A stretch of DNA of 48,213 bases from Myxococcales bacterium. GTDB lineage: Bacteria > Myxococcota_A > UBA9042. The position numbers and the translations under genes are program-made. The stretch covers positions 1-48,213 of the forward strand of contig SHZF01000009.1 of NCBI GenBank assembly GCA_009692425.1, read 5' to 3'. Numbering within the stretch: the stretch's first letter is position 1; every line of letters begins with the position of its first letter. Below the pieces are notes generated by a model. The model ran no database searches. It worked only from the letters and a program-made list of their open reading frames with translations, and was not told where the DNA came from. Of the stretch, positions 8,486 to 17,697 are shown piece after piece.

Positions 8486-8902
8486 ATGGCAACGGCACCC
8501 GCCGCAGCAGGCAAGGGCTCGGCCACCGCGCGTGGCAAGAAGCGCGTCAAGAAGAACATCCAGTCTGGCGTCGTGCACGTCAGCTCGACGTTCAACAACA
8601 CGATCGTCACGATCACAGACGTGTCGGGCAACGTGGTCGCGTGGTCGAGTTGTGGTCGGCGCGGCTTCAAAGGCTCGCGCAAGTCGACACCGTTTGCGGC
8701 CCAGATGGCGGCCGAAGATGCGGTGCGGCGGGCGCAGGAACATGGCGTGAAGTCGGTGCATGTGCTCGTCAAGGGCCCCGGCACTGGCCGCGAGGCGGCA
8801 CTGCGTGCGCTGGGCAACGCGGGGCTGCGGATCACGACGATCCGCGACGTGACGCCCATCCCCCACAACGGATGCCGGCCGCCGAAGCGCCGCCGCGTCT
8901 AA
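8486..8902 (+). CDS. rpsK: 30S ribosomal protein S11
   Basis: S11 lies on the platform of the 30S. Conserved blocks: [54 protein letters not shown] and the basic end CRPPKRRRV. 138 residues from the ATG at 8486, preceded by AGGAACG. The last codons are part of a 25-base tandem repeat that continues into the gap. Confidence 0.98.
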   Translation: MATAPAAAGKGSATARGKKRVKKNIQSGVVHVSSTFNNTIVTITDVSGNVVAWSSCGRRGFKGSRKSTPFAAQMAAEDAVRRAQEHGVKSVHVLVKGPGTGREAALRALGNAGLRITTIRDVTPIPHNGCRPPKRRRV

Positions 8903-8960
8903 CAGGCGAGAGCGCCGCCGCGCCGAACTGGCGAGAGCGCCGTCGCGTCCAACTGGCTAG
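8886..8960 (+). repeat. three tandem 25-bp repeats across the rpsK stop codon
   Basis: Units at 8886-8910, 8911-8935 and 8936-8960. The first encodes the last residues of S11 plus its TAA; the next two have lost the TAA and fill most of the gap to rpsD. Mismatches between units are few. Confidence 0.9.
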
Positions 8961-8976
8961 AGAAGGCAACAAAGAC

Positions 8977-9606
8977 ATGGCTCGTTATACCGGACCCGTT
9001 TGCCGCCTGTGCCGCCGCGAAGGGCTCAAGCTCTTCCTCAAGGGCGAGCGCTGCTACACCGACAAGTGCGCCGTTGAAAAGCGCGCGTACATTCCCGGCC
9101 AGCACGGCCAGGCCCGCCACAGCAAGGTGTCGGAGTACGGCAAGCAGTTGCGCGAGAAGCAGAAGGTCAAGCGCATCTATGGCTTGGTCGAGAAGCAGTT
9201 CCGCGGCTACTACGTTCTGGCGGCGCGCAAGGAAGGCGTCACGGGCGAGAACCTGTTGCGCTACCTAGAGCGTCGGCTCGACAACACCGTGTTTCGGCTC
9301 GGGTTCGCCGCCAGCCGTTCGGAAGCGCGCCTGCTCGTGCGCCACCGCCACATCCTGGTCAACGGCCAGCGCACTGACATTCCGTCGCTGCTGGTCAAGG
9401 CGGGCGACGTCGTCGAGATCATCGAGGCGTCGCGTCAGAACGGCCGCGTGCTGGAGTCTCTCGAGGCGGTCGATCGCCGCGGCGTGCCGGCGTGGCTGCA
9501 GTTGGACAAGAAGGGCCTCAAGGGCCTCGTGCAGACCCTGCCGGTCCGCTCGGACATCACGATGCCGATCGAGGAGCACCTGATCGTTGAATTGTATTCG
9601 AAGTAA
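8977..9606 (+). CDS. rpsD: 30S ribosomal protein S4, zinc-finger type
   Basis: S4 nucleates 30S assembly and in E. coli regulates the alpha operon. The N-terminal domain has CRLCRREG and later CYTDKC, the four-cysteine zinc finger of the C+ type. It continues YIPGQHG and the S4 RNA-binding fold ([22 protein letters not shown]), ending LIVELYSK. 209 residues, the usual length. Confidence 0.98.
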   Translation: MARYTGPVCRLCRREGLKLFLKGERCYTDKCAVEKRAYIPGQHGQARHSKVSEYGKQLREKQKVKRIYGLVEKQFRGYYVLAARKEGVTGENLLRYLERRLDNTVFRLGFAASRSEARLLVRHRHILVNGQRTDIPSLLVKAGDVVEIIEASRQNGRVLESLEAVDRRGVPAWLQLDKKGLKGLVQTLPVRSDITMPIEEHLIVELYSK

Positions 9607-9632
9607 TCGGGAATTGTACACGAAGTAATCGC
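9589..9632 (+). repeat. 22-bp tandem duplication across the rpsD stop codon
   Basis: 9589-9610 and 9611-9632 match at 19 of 22 positions. The first copy encodes the last residues of S4 and the TAA; the second copy repeats them, including a second TAA, just after the gene. Confidence 0.85.
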
Positions 9633-9689
9633 CAGCCATTGCCGTCGCACACAGCGTGTGAGCGGACGCAGGTTGGCGCAGGAGAGGCC

Positions 9690-10793
9690 ATGCAGCGCAA
9701 TTGGAAGAACCTCATTCGCCCGAAGGCGCTCGAGGTCGTGGAACTCACCGAAACGTACGGCAAGTTCTCGATCGAGCCGCTGGAGCGGGGTTACGGCACC
9801 ACTCTCGGCAACAGCCTGCGCCGGGTGCTGCTCGCGAGCATCCGTGGGGCGGCGATCACGGGAGTGCGCATGGCGGCACTCGGCCGCGTGGTGCGCGAAG
9901 ACGACAACGGCAAGGGCAAGACCCAGCGTCGCATGGTCGAGCAGATGCACACGGCGCTGCATGAGTTCCAGGCGCTGCCCGACGTCGTCGAAGACGTGGC
10001 GGAGATCGTGTTGAACCTCAAAGAGGTCAACCTGCGCATGGAAGGCGAGGGTCCCGAGTACATGGACCTCGTCGCTGAGGCGCCTGCGGGCGGCGCGCCC
10101 CTGCGCGTGACGGCGGGCATGTTGCAGACGCCGTCGTCGATCACCGTGCTGAACACGGACTTGCACCTCATGACGATCGAGCCCGGTGGCCGCGTCGAAA
10201 TGGCGCTGACCGTCAAGGAAGGCATGGGCTACGTGCCGGCGACGCGTGAGGCGGCCGAGGATGCGCCCGTGGACCTGCTGCCGATCGACGCAATCTTCGG
10301 GCCGGTTCGCCGCGTCAACTTCCGGGCCACCAACGCCCGTGTCGAGCAGCGCACCGACTACGACAAGCTGACGATCGAGGTATGGACCAACGGCGCGGTC
10401 GATCCGGAGACGGCCGTCGGTATCGCGGCGAAGATCCTGCGCGAGCAGTTCAAGGTCTTCGTGGCGTTCGAGGACGACGACGACTACGAGGGCGACGACG
10501 GACCGACGGCGATCGCGACCACCGAGCCGATGAACGAGAACCTGTGGAAGACGATCGATTCGCTTGAACTGTCCGTGCGCTCGGCGAACTGTCTGCAGAA
10601 CGCGAACCTGCGTTTCGTCGGTGAACTCGTGCAGAAGACCGAGGCGGAGATGCTGAAGACGAAGAACTTCGGCCGCAAGTCGCTGAAGGAAATCAAGGAC
10701 CTTCTCCAGGAGATGGGCCTCAGCCTCGGTATGTACCTCGACAGCTGGGACCCGGACAGCCCGCCGGAGTCGATGCAGCAGGCCCACAACTAA
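9690..10793 (+). CDS. rpoA: DNA-directed RNA polymerase subunit alpha
   Basis: The alpha dimer scaffolds RNA polymerase assembly and its C-terminal domain binds UP elements and activators. The NTD has [28 protein letters not shown]; the CTD has [43 protein letters not shown]. Length 367 against about 329-340. Much of the excess is an insert of some 25 residues (about 66-90, with [13 protein letters not shown]) before LHEF, and an acidic linker before the CTD. A GGAGAGG site precedes the ATG at 9690. Confidence 0.98.
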   Translation: MQRNWKNLIRPKALEVVELTETYGKFSIEPLERGYGTTLGNSLRRVLLASIRGAAITGVRMAALGRVVREDDNGKGKTQRRMVEQMHTALHEFQALPDVVEDVAEIVLNLKEVNLRMEGEGPEYMDLVAEAPAGGAPLRVTAGMLQTPSSITVLNTDLHLMTIEPGGRVEMALTVKEGMGYVPATREAAEDAPVDLLPIDAIFGPVRRVNFRATNARVEQRTDYDKLTIEVWTNGAVDPETAVGIAAKILREQFKVFVAFEDDDDYEGDDGPTAIATTEPMNENLWKTIDSLELSVRSANCLQNANLRFVGELVQKTEAEMLKTKNFGRKSLKEIKDLLQEMGLSLGMYLDSWDPDSPPESMQQAHN

Positions 10794-10848
10794 GGACGCT
10801 CGCAAGAGCTCGCGCAGGCGCTGGCAAGGACTCGGCAAGGAATTCGAC

Positions 10849-11199
10849 ATGCGTCATCTCAAAAGCGGCAACAAACTCAGTCGCGAAACCTCGCACCGGC
10901 GCTCCATGCTGCTGAACCTGTGCAAGTCGCTGATCCAGTATGAGGGGCTCACCACGACCGTCGCCAAGGCGAAGGAACTGCGCGGTTGGGTCGAGCCGAT
11001 GATTACAGCGGCGCGCGAAGACACCGTGCACCGGCGCCGGCTGGCGTTTGCCAAACTGCGGGACAATGGCCTTGTTGCCAAGCTGTTCACCGAGCTGGGA
11101 CCGCGCTTCGCATCGCGGCCGGGTGGCTATACGCGCACGCTGAAGCTCGGGCCGCGCCAGGGCGACGCCGCGTCGATGGCGCGCATCGAGTTCGTGTAG
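10849..11199 (+). CDS. rplQ: 50S ribosomal protein L17
   Basis: L17 is at the polypeptide exit side of the 50[30 protein letters not shown] is the diagnostic N-terminus; the C-terminus [18 protein letters not shown] matches the family. 116 residues. Last gene of the ribosomal cluster; the gap before it contains degenerate 11-base repeats with the core CGCAAG/GGCAAGG. Confidence 0.98.
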   Translation: MRHLKSGNKLSRETSHRRSMLLNLCKSLIQYEGLTTTVAKAKELRGWVEPMITAAREDTVHRRRLAFAKLRDNGLVAKLFTELGPRFASRPGGYTRTLKLGPRQGDAASMARIEFV

Positions 11200-11220
11200 G
11201 CGATCGAGTTCGTGTAGGCG
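11185..11220 (+). repeat. perfect 18-bp tandem duplication across the rplQ stop codon
   Basis: ATCGAGTTCGTGTAGGCG occurs at 11185-11202 and again at 11203-11220 without a mismatch. The first copy encodes the last residues IEFV and TAG; the second duplicates them downstream. Confidence 0.95.
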
Positions 11221-11251
11221 ACCGCCGCCGCCCGTCCAGCCGCGTCCGGTC

Positions 11252-12928
11252 GTGAGCGCCACCGGCTCGCCCCGTCGATCGGGGGTTGTTGCAGTGGAAA
11301 CGGCAGCCCTGCGCAGTCCCTACTGGGCCGTGAGCATCGGCGCGCTGACGGGCGGGTTGCTCGCTCTCGCGTACCCCGGCTTCAATTTGTGGCCGCTCGC
11401 ATTCGTCGGCCTGGTGCCCCTGATCGCATGGATCGTGCGCGAGCGGCCGACGCCGCGGCACGCCCTGCTGGCTGGATGGGTGGCGGGCCTGGTGCTGCAC
11501 GCCGTCACGTTCCGTTGTCTGGCATTCACGGTGCGCGAGATGAGCGGCTTGCCGGACCCGGCCGGCGCGGCGGTCGTGGTGCTGTTCGCGGCGGCGCACG
11601 GGCTGCGCGAAGGCCTGTTCGCGCTGGCGGTCCGCGCCGTGCTGCCCGCCCGGCCGGCGCTCACCACGACGGCGGCGCTTGGGCAGGCCGCTGGCATCGC
11701 GGCGCTCTGGGTGGCGGCGGAGTACGCGCTGCCGGCGCTGTTCGAGTGGCACCTCGGCAACGCGCTGTGGGCGGCGCCGGCATGGATTCAACCAGCTGAC
11801 TTGATTGGAATCTGTGGCGTCAGCGGGCTGTGCGCGTGGACAGCGGCGCTGCTGGCCTTGCAGCGGGCACCCGTGCTGAAGGCCGGGCCTGGCCCGGGCG
11901 GCCTGCGCATCGTGCTCGCCGTGACCGTGCTGGCGTGGGGCGCGTATGGATTCTGGCGGCTCGCCGCGATCGACGCCGAGCCGAGCCGCTCCGTGTGGCG
12001 GGCGGCGCTGGTCCAGGCCGACGCGACGCTGGACGAGAAGCGTGCCGATGAATCGAGGCGCCGCGTGCCGATGTTGGAGCGTGCCGAAGCGATGACCCGC
12101 GAACTGGACCTGACGCGGACCGACCTCGTCATCTGGCCAGAAGGCGCGCTGCCGTTTTTCTGGGTACCCGATGCCGTCGCCGGGCCCGACGTGCTGCGCG
12201 AGCGCGGCCAGCCGACGCGGGCACCCGCGGTGTTGTTGGACCAGAAAACGCGGGTGCTCGGCCTAGTGCGCCACATCGGGCGACCGTTGTTGACCGGTTC
12301 GTTGCGCCAGCGCGATCGCCTGTGGCACCTGCCGACCCACAATTCTGCCCTGCTGGTGCATCCGGATGGCACCGTCCAGACCTACGACAAGCGCATCCTG
12401 CTGGCGTTCGGCGAGTACCTTCCGGGGGCCGAGTGGTTTCCGGCGTTGGCGGGCACGATCCCCGGCATTTCGACCTTCGACCGGGGCGTGGCATCCGGGC
12501 GCTTCGACGTCGCGGGGGCCCGGATTTTCGTGAACATTTGTTACGAGGCGCTGTTCCCCGCGTTCATGCGCCGGGAGGCGGGCGATGCCGACGTGCTGGT
12601 CAACTTGACCAACGACATCTGGTTCGGTACCGGTGCGGCGCCCGAACTGCACCTGATGGTCCAGCAGGCCCGCGCCGTCGAACTGCGCCGACCCCTGCTG
12701 CGCTCGACCAGCACGGGAATCACCGCCCACATCGACGCAGGCGGCGTGCTGCGGGCGCGCACGAAGCTGCACGAACGCCGCACCTTGCGCGCGGACGTGT
12801 CGCTGCGCGACCTCGACAGCCCCTATCGCCGCTGGGGCGACATCCCTGTGCAGGTGCTGACGGCTGGAGCACTGCTTTGGCTGGCCCGGCACGTCTGGCG
12901 CTCGCGCACCGCCGCCGTGAAAGCGTAG
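11252..12928 (+). CDS. lnt: apolipoprotein N-acyltransferase
   Basis: Lnt adds the third acyl chain to the N-terminal cysteine of lipoproteins in the inner membrane. About seven hydrophobic segments (residues 20-235) precede a periplasmic nitrilase-like domain. The catalytic triad is visible: E in WPEGALP, K in TYDKRILLAFGEYLP, C in NICYEALFP. A last hydrophobic segment ends the protein. 558 residues; GTG start at 11252. The window encodes at least five predicted lipoproteins that would be substrates. Confidence 0.93.
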   Translation: MSATGSPRRSGVVAVETAALRSPYWAVSIGALTGGLLALAYPGFNLWPLAFVGLVPLIAWIVRERPTPRHALLAGWVAGLVLHAVTFRCLAFTVREMSGLPDPAGAAVVVLFAAAHGLREGLFALAVRAVLPARPALTTTAALGQAAGIAALWVAAEYALPALFEWHLGNALWAAPAWIQPADLIGICGVSGLCAWTAALLALQRAPVLKAGPGPGGLRIVLAVTVLAWGAYGFWRLAAIDAEPSRSVWRAALVQADATLDEKRADESRRRVPMLERAEAMTRELDLTRTDLVIWPEGALPFFWVPDAVAGPDVLRERGQPTRAPAVLLDQKTRVLGLVRHIGRPLLTGSLRQRDRLWHLPTHNSALLVHPDGTVQTYDKRILLAFGEYLPGAEWFPALAGTIPGISTFDRGVASGRFDVAGARIFVNICYEALFPAFMRREAGDADVLVNLTNDIWFGTGAAPELHLMVQQARAVELRRPLLRSTSTGITAHIDAGGVLRARTKLHERRTLRADVSLRDLDSPYRRWGDIPVQVLTAGALLWLARHVWRSRTAAVKA

Positions 12929-13014
12929 CCACGTCGGGCTCGTGTGAGCGAGCGAATCCTGGACCACCGCAGACTCCGCACCTGTCCCTCTTTCTGCCCA
13001 CTCTGGAAACCGCC

Positions 13015-14178
13015 ATGACCCGCCCGCCCAAGAACCCGAAGCCCGCCCCCGCTGGGGAAGATGACGCCGCCGACGCAGCGCCGCTCCCCGGCGAACGCCT
13101 GCAGAAAGTGATCGCCCGCACCGGTCGCGCGTCGCGCCGCGCGGTCGAGGAACTGATTCGCGAGGGCCGCGTCGAAGTGAACGGCAAGACGGTGACCGAC
13201 ATGGGCCGGCGCGTGAACCTCGTCGACGACATCGTGCGAGTGGACGGCGAGCGCGTGCGCCTGCCAAATCGGCGCGTCGTCGTGCTGCTGAACAAGCCGA
13301 CCGGCTGCCTGTGTGCCGCTTCGGACCCGGAGAAGCGGCGGCTCGTGTACGCGTATGTGCCGAAGGGCGAGGGGCTTCGCACGATCGGGCGCCTCGACTA
13401 CAACACTGAGGGCGTGTTGCTGCTGACGAACGACGGCGACCTGGCGGAGCGGCTTGGCCATGCGCGCTACAGCGTGCAGCGCATCTACGACGCACGGGTG
13501 CGCGGGGTGCCGACTGCGGAAACGATCGCGACGATCGTGCGTGGCGTGCGGCTCGAAGACGGACCCGCGCGGGCCGAGCGCGCCGAAGTCGTCAAGGCGA
13601 CCGACAACAACGCCTGGGTGCGCCTCGAATTGACCGAGGGGCGCAATCGCGAGGTGCGGCGCTTGATGGAGCGCGTGGGTCACCCCGTCGTGCGCCTGCG
13701 CCGTGTTGCGTTTGCGGGCCTGACGGCGGCGGGGCTCAAGGTCGGGCAGTGGCGCACGCTTGACGACGGCGAGGTCGAGCAGTTGGCGGCGCGCGGCCAC
13801 GTCGGCTCGTTCACGTTGCCGCCGGACCCGCGGCGCAAGGCGCCTTCCCGCCCGGTACGGACGCTGCCCGCACCCGGTCGACCGGAGAAGCCGGGCCATG
13901 TGAAGGCGCGCAGCCCACGGCCAACCGGCACAGCTCCGCCGCGGGAACGCCCCGCAAGGGGTGCGAGCCGTCCTGCCAAGGGTGCGAGCCGTCCGGCCAA
14001 GGGTGCCAGCCGTCCTGCCAAGGGAGCCAGCCGTCCGGCGCAGGGTGCCAGCCGTCCGGCCAAGGGAGCCAGCCGTCCGGCGCAAGGTTCGAGCCGCCCT
14101 TCGGGTGGCCCGAGCCGCCCCGCGCGGGGTGGGTCCCGCAGCGGGCCGGGCCCGTCGCCGCGCGGAGGTCGCCGGTGA
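13015..14178 (+). CDS. rluB: RluB/RsuA-family rRNA pseudouridine synthase with heptad-repeat tail
   Basis: Converts a specific rRNA uridine to pseudouridine. An S4-like RNA-binding domain (ERLQKVIARTGRASRRAVEELI) is followed by the catalytic domain, with the active-site Asp in IGRLDYNTEGVLLLTNDG and the EGRNREVRRLMERVGHPVVRLRR block. Residues about 313-387 are about nine Gly-Ala-Ser-Arg-Pro-Ala-Lys type heptads, a basic low-complexity tail not needed for the fold. RluB rather than RsuA or RluE is by resemblance only. The stop overlaps the next GTG. Confidence 0.9.
   Translation: MTRPPKNPKPAPAGEDDAADAAPLPGERLQKVIARTGRASRRAVEELIREGRVEVNGKTVTDMGRRVNLVDDIVRVDGERVRLPNRRVVVLLNKPTGCLCAASDPEKRRLVYAYVPKGEGLRTIGRLDYNTEGVLLLTNDGDLAERLGHARYSVQRIYDARVRGVPTAETIATIVRGVRLEDGPARAERAEVVKATDNNAWVRLELTEGRNREVRRLMERVGHPVVRLRRVAFAGLTAAGLKVGQWRTLDDGEVEQLAARGHVGSFTLPPDPRRKAPSRPVRTLPAPGRPEKPGHVKARSPRPTGTAPPRERPARGASRPAKGASRPAKGASRPAKGASRPAQGASRPAKGASRPAQGSSRPSGGPSRPARGGSRSGPGPSPRGGRR
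13950..14140 (+). repeat. 21-bp coding tandem repeat in the rluB tail
   Basis: A 21-base unit encoding GASRPAK/GASRPAQ is repeated about nine times, decaying toward the 3' end (GSSRPSG, GPSRPAR). Copies differ mostly at third positions, which suggests expansion under protein-level constraint. Confidence 0.85.
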
Positions 14179-15281
14179 ACCCCGAACGGATTGCCTGCAT
14201 CGTCGGCGCGCGGCCCAACTTCATGAAGATGGCGCCGGTGCACGAGGCCCTGCGGCGGCGCGGTGCTGCGGTGCGCCTCGTGCACACGGGCCAGCACTAC
14301 GACGCGAAGATGAGCGCCGTGTTCTTCGACGACCTCGGCATGCCGCGCCCTGACGCCTTCCTCGGCGTGGGGTCGGGCAGCCACGCGGCCCAGACGGCGC
14401 GTGTCATGGAGCGCTTCGACGAAGACTGCGAGGCGTTCCAACCCGACCTCGTGCTGGTGGCGGGCGACGTGAATTCGACGCTGGCGTGCGCGATCGTTGC
14501 GTGCAAGCGGGGCGCGGCGGTAGGCCATGTCGAGGCGGGCCTGCGTTCGCGCGATTGGACGATGCCGGAGGAGATCAATCGCATCCTGACCGACCAGTGC
14601 TCCGACCTGCTGTTGACGCCCAGCGCCGATGGCGACGCAAACCTGCGCGCCGAGGGGATGGCAGCATGGCGCATCCGCCGGGTCGGCAACTGCATGATCG
14701 ACAGTGTGCGGGCCCACCTCGACCGTGCTCGGGGCCTTGGGACACCCGCGACGCTCGGCCTCGAGGTGCGCCGCTACGGCGTCGTCACCTTGCACCGACC
14801 GTCAAACGTCGATGACTTGCACCACCTCGCGACGCTGGTGGCGGCACTCGGCCAAGTGGCGGAGCGGCTGCCGCTGGTGTTCCCGATCCACCCCCGTACC
14901 CAGAAACGCATCGTCGATGCCGGGCTCGCCGTGCATCCAGACCTGCGGCTGATCGAGCCCTTGGGCTACCTCGAGTTCCTGGGCTTGCAGGCCGATGCGC
15001 TCGTGCTGCTGACGGATTCGGGCGGCATCCAGGAGGAATCCACCGCGCTCGGCGTGCCTTGCTTGACGCTGCGCGCCAACACCGAGCGGCCGATTACGGT
15101 CGTGGAGGGCACGAACACCCTGCTGGGCACCGACCCGGCATCGATCGGCCCGGCCGTCGAAGCCATCCTCGCGGGCGGCGGCAAGCGGGGCCGTGTGCCA
15201 GACCTGTGGGACGGGCATGCCGGTGAGCGCGTGGCGGACGTCGTGCTCGCCGGGTTTCGAACGCTGCGGGAGGCCGGGTGA
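14175..15281 (+). CDS. wecB: UDP-N-acetylglucosamine 2-epimerase (non-hydrolysing)
   Basis: Interconverts UDP-GlcNAc and UDP-ManNAc for surface polysaccharide synthesis. The start IACIVGARPNFMKMAPVHEAL, HTGQHYD, VEAGLRSRDWTMPEEINR, and the late LLTDSGGIQEESTALGVPCLTLR are diagnostic. 368 residues. The GTG start overlaps the rluB stop, and its own stop overlaps the next GTG, so these genes are translationally coupled. Confidence 0.94.
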   Translation: MNPERIACIVGARPNFMKMAPVHEALRRRGAAVRLVHTGQHYDAKMSAVFFDDLGMPRPDAFLGVGSGSHAAQTARVMERFDEDCEAFQPDLVLVAGDVNSTLACAIVACKRGAAVGHVEAGLRSRDWTMPEEINRILTDQCSDLLLTPSADGDANLRAEGMAAWRIRRVGNCMIDSVRAHLDRARGLGTPATLGLEVRRYGVVTLHRPSNVDDLHHLATLVAALGQVAERLPLVFPIHPRTQKRIVDAGLAVHPDLRLIEPLGYLEFLGLQADALVLLTDSGGIQEESTALGVPCLTLRANTERPITVVEGTNTLLGTDPASIGPAVEAILAGGGKRGRVPDLWDGHAGERVADVVLAGFRTLREAG

Positions 15282-16954
15282 GTGCAGTGGGGGCGCGCCG
15301 CGCGGGTGCCGTTGTGGTCGCCGTCACGCTGACGCTGGCCGCAGCGGGCGCGGCCTGGTGGGCGTGGGGCGGCGCGTCGGGTCGTCGGCCAGTCGTGCTG
15401 GCCGATTGGGTCCCCATCGATGCCGCGCCGGTTGTGTGGATCGACGAACTCGGGGCGACCATCGATGGCGCCGCCGCGTTGGCCCAGGCAGTCGCGGGCA
15501 CGGCCGGCCTGCTCGACGCAGCCGAAATTGCCGCCGGCCTCGACCTGCGCGACGCGGCGGCGGTCGGGCGCGCGGGCTTGCGGCTCGATGCCGGCGTCGT
15601 CGGCTTCGGCTGGCAGCAGGGCGAATGGCTGGTGGTGCCGGTCGAGGGCCGCGCGGGAGTCGAACACCTCGTCGGCGTCGTGCGACGGCGGGGCCACGCC
15701 GTGGTGGAGTTGCCATCCGCGCCCTCGCCGGCCCAGCTTGCCTACACGGTCGCCGACCGCGCCGATGCGACGCGCGAGGTCGGGTGGTTGTGGTGGGTTC
15801 CGCCGGTGCTGATCGGCCGCATCGGCGCCAGTGCGGCGGGTGCAGCGGGGGCCTCTACGTTCGCGGCGTGGCACAGCGCTCCCCGACGCACGGCGGCGTC
15901 GCTGACGGGGGCGCCGGGGCAACTCCACGCGCGGCTTCCCCTCGATTCGGCACAGCGCGCTGCCGCCCACCACGGCCTCGGTCCCTTGAATTTCTTGCTT
16001 GGTGCCGCGCTCGATCGACTCCACGGCCTCGAGGCAGACGCCCACGTCGGCCGTGACGGAGTCACCGTGACGGCGCGCCTCACTGCGGCGCCCGGGCAGT
16101 TGCAAGACGTCGCGGCCTACCACCAGGGCTTCGTCGCCGATGCGCCGGGGGAGACCCTTGACCTTGGCGACTTGCTTCCTGACGAGACGGTCGCTTTGGC
16201 TCGCGCGCGGCTGAATCCCGCGCTGCTGCAATGGTTGCCAGCCGCCGTGCGCGACGCAGTATGGCCTGCCAGCGCGCTCGAGCGCCTGCATCCGGCGCTG
16301 GTCGGAGTCGACGCGCGTCAGTTGCTCGACGAACTGGACGGCCAGGTCGCCTTCGCCTTACTGGGCATCGCCGACGCCGTGCCGCTCGACCCGCGCCAGT
16401 GGGCTGCATTGGCGCCGCGCCTGGCGCTGCGAGGTGCTGTCGCCGTCGCCTTCCGGCAACCCGAGGCCGCTGCTCGCTTCGTCGACCGCTGCCGATCGGC
16501 CCTTGACACGCATCCGGAGCGGCCCACAACGGTCGCCTTCGGCGCGTGGAACGGCCTGGCGGTGCCGGGCCCGACCGTGCCCTGGTGGCTGCTGCGCCGG
16601 GGTCGCGACGTCGTTCTCGTGTCGGGCGTTGACGCCCACGAAGACCTCGACCGGGTCGCGCGCGGCAAGTTCCCGTCTTTGGCCGCAGCGGCGGGCTCCG
16701 AACTGGCCCGCAGCGTCGTGCAAGGGACCGGGGCGTGGCTCGCCGGCCGCGTCGAGACGCCGCGCATCGCCCGGTCCTTGCGACGCCGCGGGATGCCCGA
16801 TTATGTCGTGCAGATGGTCGCTTCGCTGGGCGAAGGCACCGTTGCCGTCGCCCTGGGTCCCGACGCTGTGACGATCCACGCCGAAATCCGCCCCGGCACG
16901 ACCGCCGCCCAGCCGCAAGCCGCGCCGCCCGGAACCACGGCAGGCGCACCATGA
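15278..16954 (+). CDS. exported or membrane-anchored protein of unknown function
   Basis: Not assigned to a family. The 558-residue protein has one N-terminal hydrophobic segment (residues 10-30) that could be a signal anchor, then a long Ala/Val/Leu-rich soluble part with repeated beta-rich stretches (for example VAFALLGIADAVPLD). It loosely resembles DUF3352-type exported proteins. It overlaps wecB by 4 bases and the ABC ATPase by 4 bases, so it is likely co-expressed with the ABC exporter. No catalytic motif was found. Confidence 0.75.
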   Translation: MSAVGARRAGAVVVAVTLTLAAAGAAWWAWGGASGRRPVVLADWVPIDAAPVVWIDELGATIDGAAALAQAVAGTAGLLDAAEIAAGLDLRDAAAVGRAGLRLDAGVVGFGWQQGEWLVVPVEGRAGVEHLVGVVRRRGHAVVELPSAPSPAQLAYTVADRADATREVGWLWWVPPVLIGRIGASAAGAAGASTFAAWHSAPRRTAASLTGAPGQLHARLPLDSAQRAAAHHGLGPLNFLLGAALDRLHGLEADAHVGRDGVTVTARLTAAPGQLQDVAAYHQGFVADAPGETLDLGDLLPDETVALARARLNPALLQWLPAAVRDAVWPASALERLHPALVGVDARQLLDELDGQVAFALLGIADAVPLDPRQWAALAPRLALRGAVAVAFRQPEAAARFVDRCRSALDTHPERPTTVAFGAWNGLAVPGPTVPWWLLRRGRDVVLVSGVDAHEDLDRVARGKFPSLAAAAGSELARSVVQGTGAWLAGRVETPRIARSLRRRGMPDYVVQMVASLGEGTVAVALGPDAVTIHAEIRPGTTAAQPQAAPPGTTAGAP

Positions 16955-17697
16955 CGCCGCTGCCTGCGCTGCCCGCTGCCGTCGAACGCCCGGGCCCTGC
17001 CACGCGCGTCGTCGCGGCCCTGTCGGCCCGCGGATTGAAGCGCCGCTACCAGATCGACGGTCGCCCGGTCGATGCGCTCGCCGGCGTCGACATCGAGGTG
17101 CAGCCGGGCGAGTCGGTGGCCATCGTCGGCAAAAGCGGCGCGGGAAAGAGCACGCTGCTCAACCTGATCGGCGCACTCGATCGTGGCTACGAAGGCGAAC
17201 TCCGCGTGTTCGGCCGCGAACTGCGCACGCTCTCGGACGCGGAACTGGCGCGGTTTCGCAACCAGCAGATCGGCTTTGTGTTCCAGGCTTTCCACCTGTT
17301 GCCGCAGCTCAGCGTCGGTCGCAATGTGATGTTGCCTGCGGCCTTTGGCGGTGGGTTGACGGACGGCGAGGTCGAGACCCGAGCGCGTGCGCTGCTTGCC
17401 GAATTGGGGCTCAGCGACCGCTTCGACCAGAATCCCGCCCAGATGTCGGGCGGCGAGCGGCAACGGGTGGCCATCGCCCGCGCGCTGCTGCTCGAACCGC
17501 CGCTGCTCGTGTGCGACGAGCCGACGGGGTCGCTCGACGCGGAAACCGGGCGCCAGATCCTGGCCGTGCTCGCTGACGTGCGCGCCCGCCGCGGCACCAC
17601 GCTGCTGCTCGTCACCCACGACCCCGCCGTCGCCCGCAGTGCCGACCGCACGATCACGTTGGCGGGCGGCCGCAGCGCCGCGGGCGAGGCCGCATGA
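16951..17697 (+). CDS. ABC transporter ATP-binding protein, MacB/LolD type
   Basis: Cytoplasmic ATPase of a MacB/LolD-like transporter. Walker A GKSGAGKST, the Q-loop in FVFQAFHLLPQLSV, signature MSGGERQRVAIARALL, Walker B LLVCDEPTGSLD and the switch His in LLVTHD are all present, so it should be active. 248 residues. ATG 16951 overlaps the upstream stop, and its stop overlaps the permease ATG. LolD versus MacB cannot be settled by sequence alone. Confidence 0.92.
   Translation: MTPLPALPAAVERPGPATRVVAALSARGLKRRYQIDGRPVDALAGVDIEVQPGESVAIVGKSGAGKSTLLNLIGALDRGYEGELRVFGRELRTLSDAELARFRNQQIGFVFQAFHLLPQLSVGRNVMLPAAFGGGLTDGEVETRARALLAELGLSDRFDQNPAQMSGGERQRVAIARALLLEPPLLVCDEPTGSLDAETGRQILAVLADVRARRGTTLLLVTHDPAVARSADRTITLAGGRSAAGEAA

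Noticed and set aside
13950-14140. CRISPR-like periodic repeat
   Set aside because: The 21-base period is in frame with rluB, there are no spacers, and no cas genes are present.
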